A DNA stretch of 64,000 bases from Betaproteobacteria bacterium (GTDB lineage Bacteria > Pseudomonadota > Gammaproteobacteria > Burkholderiales > SG8-41), in contig OMIN01000113.1 of assembly GCA_900299145.1 (NCBI GenBank), positions 1 to 64,000 of the forward strand, given 5' to 3'. Every line of letters starts with the position of its first letter. Within the stretch, counting starts at the first letter, position 1. Below are positions 42,848 to 51,191 of the stretch, piece after piece. A program made the position numbers and the translations under genes. A model generated the notes under the pieces. The model saw only the letters and a list, made by a program, of their open reading frames with translations, did not search any database and was not told the origin of the DNA.

Positions 42848-43813
42848 ATGCGGCTACGATTAATCGTTGGTCTTTGGATTGCGCTGGTTGCTGCTGCCCA
42901 TGCGCAAACGACATACCCCAGCAAACCCGTCCGCTTCATCGTGCCCTACGCTGCGGGCGGCAGTGTCGATCCGCTGACGCGGCTCTTTACCGTGCGGCTC
43001 ACCGAGAGCCTTAACCAGCCGATGATTGTCGACTTGCGCCCCGGCGGCAACACAGTGATCGGCAGTGAACTGGTGGCAAAGGCCGCGCCCGACGGCCACA
43101 CGCTGCTGGTGATGACGGTGCCGAATCACACCATCAACGCGCTGATGATGCCCAACCTGCCGTACGATTCGGTGAAAGATTTCGCGCCGGTGGCGAGCTT
43201 TGCAACGAGCGATTACATGCTGGTGCTGCACCCTTCGGTCCCGGCGGATAACCTGAAGGCATTCATCGCGTTTGCGCGCGCGCGGCCGGGGCAACTGAAT
43301 TACGGCTCGGGGGGCAGCCTTGGCATCAGCCAGTTGGGCACGGAACTCTTCGGCGTGATGACCGGCGTGAAAATGCAGCGCGTGCCGTACAAAGGCTCGG
43401 CGCTGGCGATCGTCGATCTTGTCGGCGGGCAATTGCAGGTGGGGTTTTACACGCCCATCTCGTGCATGCAATACGTGCGTGCGCGCCGGCTTAAGGCCAT
43501 GGCCATTTCCGGCGAGCGCCGCGCGCCGGCGCTGCCCGAGGTGCCGACGTTTGCCGAAGCGGGATTGCCGGGCTACGAAATGCGCGTGACCTACGCGCTG
43601 CTCGCCCCCGCCGCCACGCCGCGCGCCGTGATCGACAAAATGTCCGGCGAATTTGCGCGGTTGGTGGCGCTGCCGGACATGCGCGAACGGCTCGCCGCGC
43701 AAGGTGTGGCCCCGCTGTATTCCACGCCGGAGCAGTTGGCCGGCATGATTCGCGCGGACCTGGCGAAGTACGACAAGGTGATCAAGGCCAGCGGGCTGGC
43801 GATGGAAAAATAA
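42848..43813 (+). CDS. Bug/TctC-family substrate-binding protein (3 of 4)
   Basis: 321 residues with a signal peptide (LRLIVGLWIALVAAAHAQ), YPSKPVRFIVPYAAGGSVDP, PDGHTLLVMTVPNHTIN, GSGGSLGISQLGTELF and VPYKGSALAIVDLVGG. It is the third gene of the Bug-dehydrogenase-Bug operon, 2 bases after the dehydrogenase. Two different receptors in one operon suggest either two related ligands or subfunctionalised copies. Confidence 0.93.
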   Translation: MRLRLIVGLWIALVAAAHAQTTYPSKPVRFIVPYAAGGSVDPLTRLFTVRLTESLNQPMIVDLRPGGNTVIGSELVAKAAPDGHTLLVMTVPNHTINALMMPNLPYDSVKDFAPVASFATSDYMLVLHPSVPADNLKAFIAFARARPGQLNYGSGGSLGISQLGTELFGVMTGVKMQRVPYKGSALAIVDLVGGQLQVGFYTPISCMQYVRARRLKAMAISGERRAPALPEVPTFAEAGLPGYEMRVTYALLAPAATPRAVIDKMSGEFARLVALPDMRERLAAQGVAPLYSTPEQLAGMIRADLAKYDKVIKASGLAMEK

Positions 43814-43836
43814 TCAACTAAAACAATTAGTTACAA
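43812..43836 (-). repeat. Dispersed AT-rich motif, copy in a convergent gap
   Basis: Minus-strand reading GTAACTAATTGTTTTAGTTG, then ATTATT. A diverged copy of TAAGTATYTGTTTTTATTG. It fills most of the 37-base gap between convergent genes. Confidence 0.55.
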
Positions 43837-43850
43837 TGGTTGACACATGC

Positions 43851-45269
43851 TCACTCCGCTCGCAAAGTATCAATCAACTCCCGCATATCCCCCAACGCCT
43901 CAAACCGCCCGCACAACCCCACCAGCTTATCCGTTTTCGCCGGCCCCAACACCGGCGCAACCAGCAGCCGGAACTTGCCCTCGATATCCGCATCGGTAGG
44001 CGTGAGATAGCGCCCGCGTTCGCTGCGATCGACCACGGTGGTATGCGACTGCCCGTTGCGCAGCTTTAGCGTGATGCGTGCGAGGCTGCGCGCTGGATAT
44101 TGATTTTCGTAATCTTCGTTCTCGGTGATTTTTACGCGGCTTGCCATCGCGCGAATCGACGCATCGCGCAACAGTGCATCCGCAAAACCCGGCCCCAGCA
44201 GCAACGCCGGATCGCGTTTGCACACCGCCAGCGCCAGGCAGTACGGCAGGCTGCCGCGCGCGGCGACGTCGTTTTCAGGGTGCACGGTGTTGAACACCGC
44301 CGTGCGCTTCATCACGTCGGCGTGAATTTCGGCGATGTCGCCGGCCTGAATGCTGTGTTCGGTGATGAGGTCAAACGCGGCATCGAGTGACGCAAACAGC
44401 GGCCCCACCGTGGCGTAGTGTTTGGTGACGATGCCTTCGGCGACTTCCCAGAAGGTGAATTTTGCATCTTCGCTGATGCCCTCGGTCAAGCGCTCCGCCA
44501 ACGTTTTATCAGCGATCACCGGCAAGAACCCGCCGATGACATTGCGCATGCCCTTCACGCCACGCGCCGCCATTTCCGCCGCCACCAGCCCCGCCGCGCA
44601 CGCTTGCCCGCCGAGCAACCACTTGATGGTGTTGCCTTCCTCGTTGGCTTGAATCATGCATGTCGGCAGCAGGTTCACCGCAATGCCGAGCGTGTTGTCC
44701 ATTTGCGTGGCATCGAGCTTCATCAAGCTCGCAGCAGCAGCAGCCGAGCCGATGCCGCCCCATAGCCCCGGCGTCCACCAGCCGCGATAAAACGCGCTGG
44801 GGAACACCGAGCGGCCAAAGCGGATTTCCATTTCGTAACCTGCCACCACCGCCGCCAACACCTCCGCGCCGGAGCGGTTCAACTTTTCCGCGTAGGCAAG
44901 CGCGGGCGGTACCACCTCGTTGCCGGGGTGACACGTGCCGCGAGGTGCTGCGTCAGTCAGCTCCAGCCCGTGCATGTACGTGGCGTGCGCCATGCACACG
45001 TGCGAGACGGTGGTTTTTTGCCCGCCGGGCAGCAGCGTGGCCTCTTGCGCGCCACCTTGAGACAGCACGTAATCGCGAATCTCGCTGGCGATGCCTGCGT
45101 TGTAGCCAGCGACCAGGCAACCTATGGTGTCCATCACACGTTGCTTCGCGCGCATTACCACCTGCGGCGGGAGATCGTCAAAACGCAGGCCGGCGGCGGC
45201 GCGGCCCATCAGGGGTAAAACGTCTTTGAATTCGGTGTGAGTCACGGGGAGTCCTTCGACATATAACAA
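43851..45269 (-). CDS. MmgE/PrpD-family protein
   Basis: Family of dehydratases and decarboxylases such as 2-methylcitrate dehydratase and cis-aconitate decarboxylase. 472 residues, beginning in an all-helical domain (MRAKQRVMDTIGCLVAGY, HATYMHGLELTDAAPRGTCHPGNEVVPPALA). The typical PrpD D-D-x-H stretch is replaced by LTDAAPRGTCHPG, which still has the catalytic-site Asp and His. Its context among carboxylate receptors suggests a role in di- or tricarboxylate breakdown. The exact reaction cannot be read from the sequence. Confidence 0.85.
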   Translation of the reverse strand: MLYVEGLPVTHTEFKDVLPLMGRAAAGLRFDDLPPQVVMRAKQRVMDTIGCLVAGYNAGIASEIRDYVLSQGGAQEATLLPGGQKTTVSHVCMAHATYMHGLELTDAAPRGTCHPGNEVVPPALAYAEKLNRSGAEVLAAVVAGYEMEIRFGRSVFPSAFYRGWWTPGLWGGIGSAAAAASLMKLDATQMDNTLGIAVNLLPTCMIQANEEGNTIKWLLGGQACAAGLVAAEMAARGVKGMRNVIGGFLPVIADKTLAERLTEGISEDAKFTFWEVAEGIVTKHYATVGPLFASLDAAFDLITEHSIQAGDIAEIHADVMKRTAVFNTVHPENDVAARGSLPYCLALAVCKRDPALLLGPGFADALLRDASIRAMASRVKITENEDYENQYPARSLARITLKLRNGQSHTTVVDRSERGRYLTPTDADIEGKFRLLVAPVLGPAKTDKLVGLCGRFEALGDMRELIDTLRAE

Positions 45270-45336
45270 GAATTACGAAGTTACCAAATTGCGTTGGCAC
45301 ATTGGCTTCATTGGATGACGTCGCCACTACACCGCG

Positions 45337-45418
45337 CGTCGTTCCCGCGCAGGCGGGAACCCATAGGGTGATAGCGATGGCACGTGTGTTATGGGTTCCC
45401 GCCTGCGCGGGAACGACG
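45337..45418. repeat. Perfect 28-bp inverted repeat, palindromic element (type 1)
   Basis: Arms 45337-45364 and 45391-45418 are perfectly complementary with a 26-base spacer. Each arm is itself a hairpin (TTCCCGC-GCAG-GCGGGAA). It resembles REPIN-type intergenic elements. It shares the outline CGTCRTTCC...GGAAYCCA with the elements at 48289 and 61063. Confidence 0.85.
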
Positions 45419-45456
45419 GGGAAGGTTTTGAACGCATTTGGAGAAACTGGGGCCAC

Positions 45457-45482
45457 AAAATATCAATAAAAACAAATACTTA
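45457..45482 (-). repeat. Dispersed AT-rich motif, copy after the GDPD gene
   Basis: Minus-strand reading TAAGTATTTGTTTTTATTG, an exact match to the consensus, then ATATTTT. It starts 4 bases after the glycerophosphodiesterase stop, sense orientation. Confidence 0.8.
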
Positions 45483-45485
45483 TGC

Positions 45486-46439
45486 CTACACGGCAATCGG
45501 CGTCGCCCCCGGCAACGCAAACCCGCACTCCCCCGCCACCCGCCGCAACACATCCGGATAATCGCTGATGATGCCATCAACGCCAAACTCGATCATGCGT
45601 CGCATCTCGGCCTCGGCATTCACCGTCCACACCACCACCTTCAATCCGAGCGCGTGCGCTTCATCGATTGCGGAGGTGCCACCCTCGTTCGCCACATCAT
45701 TGGAACACGGCGACCAGATCACGCCGGGCACGCCCCCCGCTGCCCGCACCATTCGCGGCACCGAGCCGCCAAACTGGCTGATATGCAAACCGGCGTTCCA
45801 CGGCGAAGTTTTTTCGTGCGCAAGAATGTTATCCATAAACGGCTGCTGCGCCGTGAGATACGACGTGGCAATGCCGGGCGCATCGCGCTGCACCGCCGCC
45901 AGCGTGCGCCAGTCGAACGATTGCACGGTAACGCGCTGCTGCAAGCCATTGTTTTTAATCAACGAAATCAACGCTGCCGCAAAAGCCTCCGGCGCCACCG
46001 TGCGCGTGGGGTGCAGCGGCGAAATCTTGGTTTCGATGTTAAAGCGCACGGCGTTGTTGCCCGCTTGCCGCGCCAGCGCGAACACGTCCTCGAGCTGCGG
46101 CATGCGTGTGCCGTCAATGCCTTGCTGCCGAGGAAAGCGCTGCGCGTACTCGCACGCCGGGTTGATACGGCCCACGTCGAAGCGCTGCAATTCGTCAAAG
46201 GTGAATTGATTGATCGCCAGATCACTGCGCGTGATCCATTTTCCGTCAGGCCCGCGCGTGATTTCCGGGTTCAACGTGGCATCGTGACTCACCACCACCA
46301 CGCCATCACGCGTGATCGCGCAATCGAGTTCCAGCGTGCTAACGCCGATGGACAGCGCGCGGACAAATGCTGGCAGCGTGTTTTCCGGCAGCAGGCCGCG
46401 TGCGCCTCGGTGGGCTTGAATGTCTAGGGGTGGTTTCAC
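45486..46439 (-). CDS. Glycerophosphodiester phosphodiesterase
   Basis: Hydrolyses glycerophosphodiesters to glycerol-3-phosphate and an alcohol. The 317-residue TIM-barrel has IQAHRGARGLLPENTLPAF (His10-Arg11 and Glu19), ELDCAITRDGVVVVSHDATLN (metal acidic residues and His52), and the C-terminal VWTVNAEAEMRRMIEFGVDGIISDYPD. No signal peptide is visible, so it is likely cytoplasmic like UgpQ. It would supply substrate for the GlpD encoded at the other end of the window. Confidence 0.93.
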   Translation of the reverse strand: MKPPLDIQAHRGARGLLPENTLPAFVRALSIGVSTLELDCAITRDGVVVVSHDATLNPEITRGPDGKWITRSDLAINQFTFDELQRFDVGRINPACEYAQRFPRQQGIDGTRMPQLEDVFALARQAGNNAVRFNIETKISPLHPTRTVAPEAFAAALISLIKNNGLQQRVTVQSFDWRTLAAVQRDAPGIATSYLTAQQPFMDNILAHEKTSPWNAGLHISQFGGSVPRMVRAAGGVPGVIWSPCSNDVANEGGTSAIDEAHALGLKVVVWTVNAEAEMRRMIEFGVDGIISDYPDVLRRVAGECGFALPGATPIAV

Positions 46440-46598
46440 TGATGGTCGGAGCTTTTTGCTACAGACAACGTTTTCAACCCCTTGTTCTTATGAGATATAC
46501 TTAGATTTCGGTCGGCATGTTGTCCGACACACGCCAATGTTATCAGTCGTGCTTGTTATACAAAACTAGTAACGCCGCATACGCCGTGCTGTACGTAG

Positions 46599-47015
46599 AT
46601 GAGCAACTATCACTGGGTTTGTTTTGTCTGCCGCGAAGCTGTTCGAAGACCCGGCAGTGACGAGAATGTGCGCTGCCCGTCTTGTGGTAAGCGATGCGAC
46701 AACATTGGGTACAAGATTCCGGTTCCCCCCAAGTCAAAGCTGCAGCTTTGGCGAGAACTTGCCGAATACTACGCGCAAGCCCGCAAGGGCTACTTCACTC
46801 GCAAGTCAGCTGCGAATGTACGAAAGCTCCATGACTTAGAGAAAGAAATTGAGCGTATCCGAACCATGGAAGCAAATGAAGGTCGGTTGTCCTTAATGAA
46901 GAAGTTGCAATCCAAGTTAGCGGACGTTCAAAGACAACACGAAGAACTGTTGGGCGCAAGGTCTTTCTACCTACAAGGACAGCTCCCACCGAGAAGTCGC
47001 ACCAGTGAGACCTAA
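46599..47015 (+). CDS. Zinc-ribbon and coiled-coil protein of unknown function; possible gene cassette
   Basis: Not a family I recognise. 138 residues: Cys8-x2-Cys11 and Cys26-x2-Cys29 form a zinc-ribbon (VCFVCRE, VRCPSCGKRC), then a long charged helix (about residues 65-120), probably coiled coil. Codon and base use are far less GC-rich than the neighbours, and the 159-base gap before it is AT-rich with no clear ribosome site. The TAA stop lies inside the left end of an attC-like hairpin, the layout of an integron gene cassette. Orientation is opposite to both neighbours. All this suggests horizontal acquisition. Confidence 0.75.
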   Translation: MSNYHWVCFVCREAVRRPGSDENVRCPSCGKRCDNIGYKIPVPPKSKLQLWRELAEYYAQARKGYFTRKSAANVRKLHDLEKEIERIRTMEANEGRLSLMKKLQSKLADVQRQHEELLGARSFYLQGQLPPRSRTSET

Positions 47016-47072
47016 CCGGCCCTTGAAGCGGAGTAAGCAAATGCTGCGCCCACTTCAAGCATAACGTCAGGC
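47010..47072 (+). other. attC-like recombination site
   Basis: About 63 bases with the two-ended symmetry of integron attC sites. R''-like ACCTAAC (47010-47016) contains the ORF stop. L''-like CTTGAAG (47022-47028) pairs with L'-like CTTCAAG (47053-47059). The end is R'-like GTCAGGC (47066-47072), one base off the GTTRRRY rule. A small AGCA/TGCT hairpin sits in the middle. The changed cleavage-site base may make it inactive. No integrase gene was seen in the window. Confidence 0.5.
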
Positions 47073-47074
47073 GG

Positions 47075-48223
47075 CTAACCTCGCTCCATCGCCCCCAACA
47101 ACGGCCCCAACATAGCCGCCCCCAATTTCCGGCTACGCTCGCCGTTCCACCCCACATAAACATCCGGCAGATTGGCGTTGTCCTTGAACGGCATTTCCAG
47201 TGTGAGCGACAAGCAGCCGTAGGTGTGGCCTACCCATTTTGATGCGAGTTGCAGGGCTTGTTCGCGGTATTTGCCGGCGGCGTAGCCGTGCACGTCCTGA
47301 AAATCCGGGCTGGCGCGTTTGAAGTCGGTGATGAAGGCGCTTTGTGCGGCGGCTTGTGCGGGCGTGAAGCTCGGCAGCATTTCGCCGCCGGAGACGAACA
47401 CATACGGCAGTCCTTCGTCGCCGTGCACGTCGATGAAGGCATCCACGCCAGTTTGTTTTATGCGCTCACGCACCAGATAAACCTCTGGGCTGGTTTCCAG
47501 GCTGGGGCTGGCCCATTCACGATTGAGATTCGCGCCGGCGGCGTTGGTGCGCAGGTTGCCGCGCACGCTGCCATCCGGGTTCATGTTTGGCACGAGGTGA
47601 ACCACCGCCGTGTCGAGCAGTTTGCGTGACACCGGATCGGCGCGATCCAGCAGGCGTTCGATCATACCTTCGACAAACCACTCGGCCATGGATTCGCCGG
47701 GGTGCTGGCGGGCGATGATCCAGATGGTTTTCTTTGCTGCGCCGGTGTTGCCTTCGTTGGCAATCGTGATGAGGTCAATGTCGCGCCCCTCCACCGACGC
47801 GCCAAGCCGTTCGACGCGCGCCAGCGGCGAATCACTCGCACGGCCAATCAGCGCCTGATGGCGTTCCAGCGAATAAGGCTCGAAGTAGGCGTACCAGATA
47901 GCGTCGTGCTGAGGCGTGTGCTCCACCGTCATCACGCTACCCTTGTAACGCGTGGGCACCCGGAACCAGTGCGTGCGGTCGTACGAGGCGACGGCGCGGT
48001 AATCCTCCCAGCCTTTCGGGTAGGTGCAGGCGCCGGCGTTCTCGAAGCGCAGCGTGCAGGCGAGACCACGCGCGCCGGAGAGGCGAAAGTGAAACCACTG
48101 GCGGAAATCGGCGTGGGAATCCTTGCGGATGTTGAGTTTGATGTCCGCGGTGGAGTTGGTGTGGGCGATGTTGAGGACTTCGATGGCGCCGGAATCGAAG
48201 TGGCTGGAGATGGTGGGGGGCAT
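47075..48223 (-). CDS. M14-family zinc carboxypeptidase (cytosolic carboxypeptidase-like)
   Basis: Metallocarboxypeptidase with the two-domain layout of the bacterial AGBL/CCP-like group: an N-terminal beta domain (about residues 1-125) and the M14 fold. Zinc ligands are visible as His174 and Glu177 in RQHPGESMAEW and His267 in IDVHGDEG. NPDGSVRGNLRTNAAGANLN binds the substrate carboxylate, and Glu343 in LTLEMPF is the catalytic base. 382 residues, no signal peptide, so probably cytoplasmic. The natural substrate is unknown. Confidence 0.9.
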   Translation of the reverse strand: MPPTISSHFDSGAIEVLNIAHTNSTADIKLNIRKDSHADFRQWFHFRLSGARGLACTLRFENAGACTYPKGWEDYRAVASYDRTHWFRVPTRYKGSVMTVEHTPQHDAIWYAYFEPYSLERHQALIGRASDSPLARVERLGASVEGRDIDLITIANEGNTGAAKKTIWIIARQHPGESMAEWFVEGMIERLLDRADPVSRKLLDTAVVHLVPNMNPDGSVRGNLRTNAAGANLNREWASPSLETSPEVYLVRERIKQTGVDAFIDVHGDEGLPYVFVSGGEMLPSFTPAQAAAQSAFITDFKRASPDFQDVHGYAAGKYREQALQLASKWVGHTYGCLSLTLEMPFKDNANLPDVYVGWNGERSRKLGAAMLGPLLGAMERG

Positions 48224-48288
48224 GGGTTTCGTGGTTTTGGAGACCTATTGCGACTCTATCATTGCACGCCATTGCGTCATCACCAAGA

Positions 48289-48400
48289 CCGTCATTCCAG
48301 CGTAAGCTGGAATCCAGAAAAGTACCCGGCCCGAAGGGCCTAAATTTTCACGCTACGCGTCAGGTAACAACCTGGGTTCCAGCTTTCGATGGAACGACGG
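48289..48400. repeat. Palindromic intergenic element (type 2, copy 1)
   Basis: Arms 48289-48317 and 48372-48400 (29 bases each, 4 mismatches) begin CCGTCATTCCAGC and end GGAACGACGG. A small GGCCC-GAA-GGGCC hairpin sits between them. It is homologous in arms and outline to 61063-61171. It occupies most of the 256-base gap 48224-48479; nothing else was seen there. Confidence 0.8.
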
Positions 48401-48479
48401 TGTTAGTGTTTAGCGTTTTCGAGTGCTTGGCCAACTACTTTGTGACCCCTTGACGAGACTACGGTTCAATATCACAACC

Positions 48480-49106
48480 CTACGTCAACGGCACCACCGC
48501 CACCTGCGCCTTGAACGCGGCGCGCGACGATATCGCGGCGTACCAGCGATCCAGATGCGGCGTTGCCGGCCGTTCAGGTATCAACTGCATGTAGCGGTAG
48601 ATCATGATGCCGTTGGGGATGTCGCCGTAAGAAAACGCGTCGCTCGCAAGATAGGCCGTCTTGCCCAATTGCGCGTCCATAATTTTCGCGGCGGCAACGG
48701 TTTTCTCCTTGCCGGTGGCGATGGCTTTTGCGTCGCGCTGTTCCGGCGGCGTGCGGATGAGGCCCCAGAACACGGGCGTGATCGCGGGCGCCATTACCGA
48801 CAATTGCCAATCCATCCACATATGCGCCCGCGCGCGCGCCTTGAGGTCGGCGGGTTCCAGCGTGCGGTTCGCGTGCTTGGCGGCAAGGTAACGCAGGATC
48901 GAATTCGATTCCCACAGGGTAAAGCCGTCTTCTTCTTCGAGTGTGGGCACCAGCGAGTTCGGGTTCATTGACAGGTACGCGGCGTCTTTGGTCTTGCCGA
49001 ACGCGCCGCCAACGTCGATGCGGTCGAACGGCAGATTCATTTCGCCCAGCCCCCAGATGACTTTCTGTACATTCGATGACGTGTTGCGGCCCCAGATTTT
49101 CAGCAT
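48480..49106 (-). CDS. Glutathione S-transferase-like protein
   Basis: 208 residues with an N-terminal thioredoxin-like domain (MLKIWGRNTSSNVQKVIWGL, where Ser/Asn precede the usual catalytic position; NPNSLVPTLEEEDGFTLWESNSILRYLA contacts glutathione) and a helical C-terminal domain. The RNTSSNVQK start is typical of a bacterial GST group of unknown substrate. It is 45 bases upstream of the YCII gene in the same direction. Confidence 0.88.
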   Translation of the reverse strand: MLKIWGRNTSSNVQKVIWGLGEMNLPFDRIDVGGAFGKTKDAAYLSMNPNSLVPTLEEEDGFTLWESNSILRYLAAKHANRTLEPADLKARARAHMWMDWQLSVMAPAITPVFWGLIRTPPEQRDAKAIATGKEKTVAAAKIMDAQLGKTAYLASDAFSYGDIPNGIMIYRYMQLIPERPATPHLDRWYAAISSRAAFKAQVAVVPLT

Positions 49107-49151
49107 GATGATGGTTCCTTGTTAAAGGGATGAATTTATACGAGCCGGAAT

Positions 49152-49742
49152 TTATACGTGCCCAAACCGCCAACGTTCGATGGTCATGGTTTCAAAAACG
49201 CCCGCGCGGTTGAACGGCTCGTTGGCCCAGAACGCCTCGGCTTCGGCCTTGTTGGTGACGTCAAGCATTAGCAAGCTGCCGATGGTGCGCTCACCGCTGT
49301 CGGCCAGCAGCGGCCCGCGCGCAATGGTGATGGCGCGGTGCTGGTTGAGATACGCGAGATGCGCCTCGCGCAGCGGCGCTCTGCGCGCGGCCCCGTCGGA
49401 TTTATCGTGCGCGTGGATGACGAACTGCATGGTGTCAGGTTTGCGCTTGTAGTCGCGCTGGCGCACGTCCAGCCTCGGCCGCCAGCCTTCGATGAGGATG
49501 GATTCAAAGAGACCGGCTTTGGTATACGGATCGGCGTTGATGTAGGCCGTTGCTGCCGCGCGATCCGGGAACTCAATCAGGCGCAGGCTGCCGATGGCGT
49601 TTTTGTTGTCATCGGTGAACAGGGGTCCGGAATACCAGGTCTCTTTCGCATAACCGTCCAGAAAATTGCGGTGCGCCGGGAGCGTGGCTTCGCGCAGTGC
49701 ATCGATATTGGATTTGGCGCGGCATTTGATCAGCCAGTGCAT
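49152..49742 (-). CDS. Tandem YCII-domain protein
   Basis: 196 residues made of two copies of the YCII (YciI-like) ferredoxin-fold domain, about residues 1-95 and 105-196. Repeated features are LPAHRNFLDGYA with His24, REAHLAYLNQ with His128, and xGPL followed by IGSLxxxxxxxxAEAxA-type strands. A single YCII domain normally dimerises, so this fusion may be a one-chain dimer. The reaction is unknown; some relatives are enzymes acting on chlorinated or muconolactone-like compounds. It lies between a GST and a Bug receptor. Confidence 0.85.
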   Translation of the reverse strand: MHWLIKCRAKSNIDALREATLPAHRNFLDGYAKETWYSGPLFTDDNKNAIGSLRLIEFPDRAAATAYINADPYTKAGLFESILIEGWRPRLDVRQRDYKRKPDTMQFVIHAHDKSDGAARRAPLREAHLAYLNQHRAITIARGPLLADSGERTIGSLLMLDVTNKAEAEAFWANEPFNRAGVFETMTIERWRFGHV

Positions 49743-49767
49743 GGTGTGATTTTCCTCGACGATTTTC

Positions 49768-50751
49768 TTACTGCGGCTTGATGCCCGCCGCTACCACCGC
49801 TGCACTCCAGCGTTTGATTTCTGACAAGTGATATTTGACAAACTCGGCGGAAGTGCCGCCAACGGGCGCCATGTACGACTGCCGGAAATACTCTTGCGCC
49901 TGCGGCGACTTGAGATAGCGGTTGGTCACGTCGTTCCAGCGTTGCGCCAGCGCGGGTGGCAAGGCCTTGGGGCCGTACATCGCGTACCAGATGTTGGCCT
50001 CGAAATCCGGCACGCCGGCTTCGGCGAGCGTGGGTAGATCGGGCGCGTAGTCGACGCGCTGCGCGCTGGTCACGCCCAGTGCGCGCAGGCGGCCGCTTTT
50101 GACATGTTGTAGCAGCGTGCCCGGCGTGTTGAAAAACAATTTGACCTGGCCGCCGATCAGATCGGTGATGGCCGGCGCGCCGCCCTTGTAAGGCACGTGC
50201 AGAATGTCGGTTTTGGTGGAAGCCTTGAACATTTCAAGGATCAGATGCACGGTGCTGCCCACGCCGCTGGAGGCGGCGGTCAACTGCCCCGGCTGCGACC
50301 GGGCGAGCGCAATCAACTCTTTTACCGATTTAGCGGACAAGCCGGGATGTACTACAAGCATCGATGCCGAGTGGGTGGCAAGCACCACCGGCAGCAAGTC
50401 GCGCGCCGGGTCAAAGCGCATGCTGCGGTAAGTGGCCGGCAGGATGGCGATGGCGGAGCTGGTGCACAGCATGGTGTAGCCGTCGGGCTCGGCGCGAACC
50501 ACCACTTCGGTGCCGATTTGCGTGCCCGCGCCGGGCCGGTTGTCGACGATAACCTGCTGGCCCCAGAGCTCCGACAGGCCGGCGGCCAGCGCGCGCGCCA
50601 CCAGATCCACCGAGCCGCCGGGCGTGTACGGATTGACCATGCGCACAGGCCGCGTGGGGAAGTCGCGCTGGGCCATGGCGTCGACACTGACGCCCAAGAG
50701 TGAACACAGTGCGATGCAAGTGACGGCCGACGCGCGCATGAATTGGGCCAT
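49768..50751 (-). CDS. Bug/TctC-family substrate-binding protein (4 of 4)
   Basis: Periplasmic TTT receptor with signal peptide FMRASAVTCIALCSLLGVS ending near DAMAQ; then FPTRPVRMVNPYTPGGSVDL, PDGYTMLCTSSAIAIL, SSGVGSTVHLILEMF and VPYKGGAPAITDLIGG. I prefer ATG 50751 (MAQFMRAS, 327 residues). An ATG at 50781 would add ten residues translated from a copy of the AT-rich motif (MKTNSYNIHP), and a still earlier start has no signal-peptide logic. It lies 25 bases downstream of the YCII gene region on the same strand. Confidence 0.92.
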   Translation of the reverse strand: MAQFMRASAVTCIALCSLLGVSVDAMAQRDFPTRPVRMVNPYTPGGSVDLVARALAAGLSELWGQQVIVDNRPGAGTQIGTEVVVRAEPDGYTMLCTSSAIAILPATYRSMRFDPARDLLPVVLATHSASMLVVHPGLSAKSVKELIALARSQPGQLTAASSGVGSTVHLILEMFKASTKTDILHVPYKGGAPAITDLIGGQVKLFFNTPGTLLQHVKSGRLRALGVTSAQRVDYAPDLPTLAEAGVPDFEANIWYAMYGPKALPPALAQRWNDVTNRYLKSPQAQEYFRQSYMAPVGGTSAEFVKYHLSEIKRWSAAVVAAGIKPQ

Positions 50752-50763
50752 CGGGTGGATATT

Positions 50764-50791
50764 GTAACTATTTGTTTTCATTGTGTTTTTT
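50764..50791 (+). repeat. Dispersed AT-rich motif, copy upstream of a Bug gene
   Basis: Reads GTAACTATTTGTTTTCATTG then a T-run; two mismatches to TAAGTATYTGTTTTTATTG. It is antisense to the Bug gene and contains an alternative ATG for it at 50781. Confidence 0.7.
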
Positions 50792-50806
50792 GTGGTCTGG
50801 CACGCC

Positions 50807-51145
50807 TTAACCCAGCTTGTCGTGCGCAAAAAATTCCTGCAAATACGCCTGATACGCCTTGCGGTTCGCGTCATCCATGTAATCGATTTTCACGCCGATA
50901 CCTGCGTCGGAACAGTGGCGCACTTCCACTTCGCAATCGACGGCAACGCCCGGCGCAAGATTCAGATGCACGCCGATGATGGTGCCGGGCGCGAACTCGC
51001 GCGTGCACAAGAGCAGCATGCCGCCGTCACTCAGGTCCTGTACCAGCGCGCGGTAGAGCTTGTCTTCGTAAAAAATATCGCTCTTGGGCGTGACGGTAAT
51101 GCGCGGCGTTTTACGCTGCTGGGCTTTGTCGGGGGCGTCTGCCAT
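50807..51145 (-). CDS. PilZ-domain protein (c-di-GMP receptor)
   Basis: 112 residues, a single PilZ domain. The two c-di-GMP motifs are visible: RKTPR (Arg11, Arg15) and D37-x-S39-x-x-G42 (DLSDGG). It should bind cyclic di-GMP and relay it to an unknown partner, possibly motility or exopolysaccharide export. It sits between a Bug receptor and a periplasmic protein without clear functional linkage. Confidence 0.9.
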   Translation of the reverse strand: MADAPDKAQQRKTPRITVTPKSDIFYEDKLYRALVQDLSDGGMLLLCTREFAPGTIIGVHLNLAPGVAVDCEVEVRHCSDAGIGVKIDYMDDANRKAYQAYLQEFFAHDKLG

Positions 51146-51191
51146 GGGGTCTTCCAGTGGGCCGAGTCAGGCAGTTGAATCCGGCAGGCGG

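Noticed and set aside
47073-47080. Second attC half-site CGGCTAAC
   Set aside because: This is simply the carboxypeptidase stop region; no partner half-site follows it.
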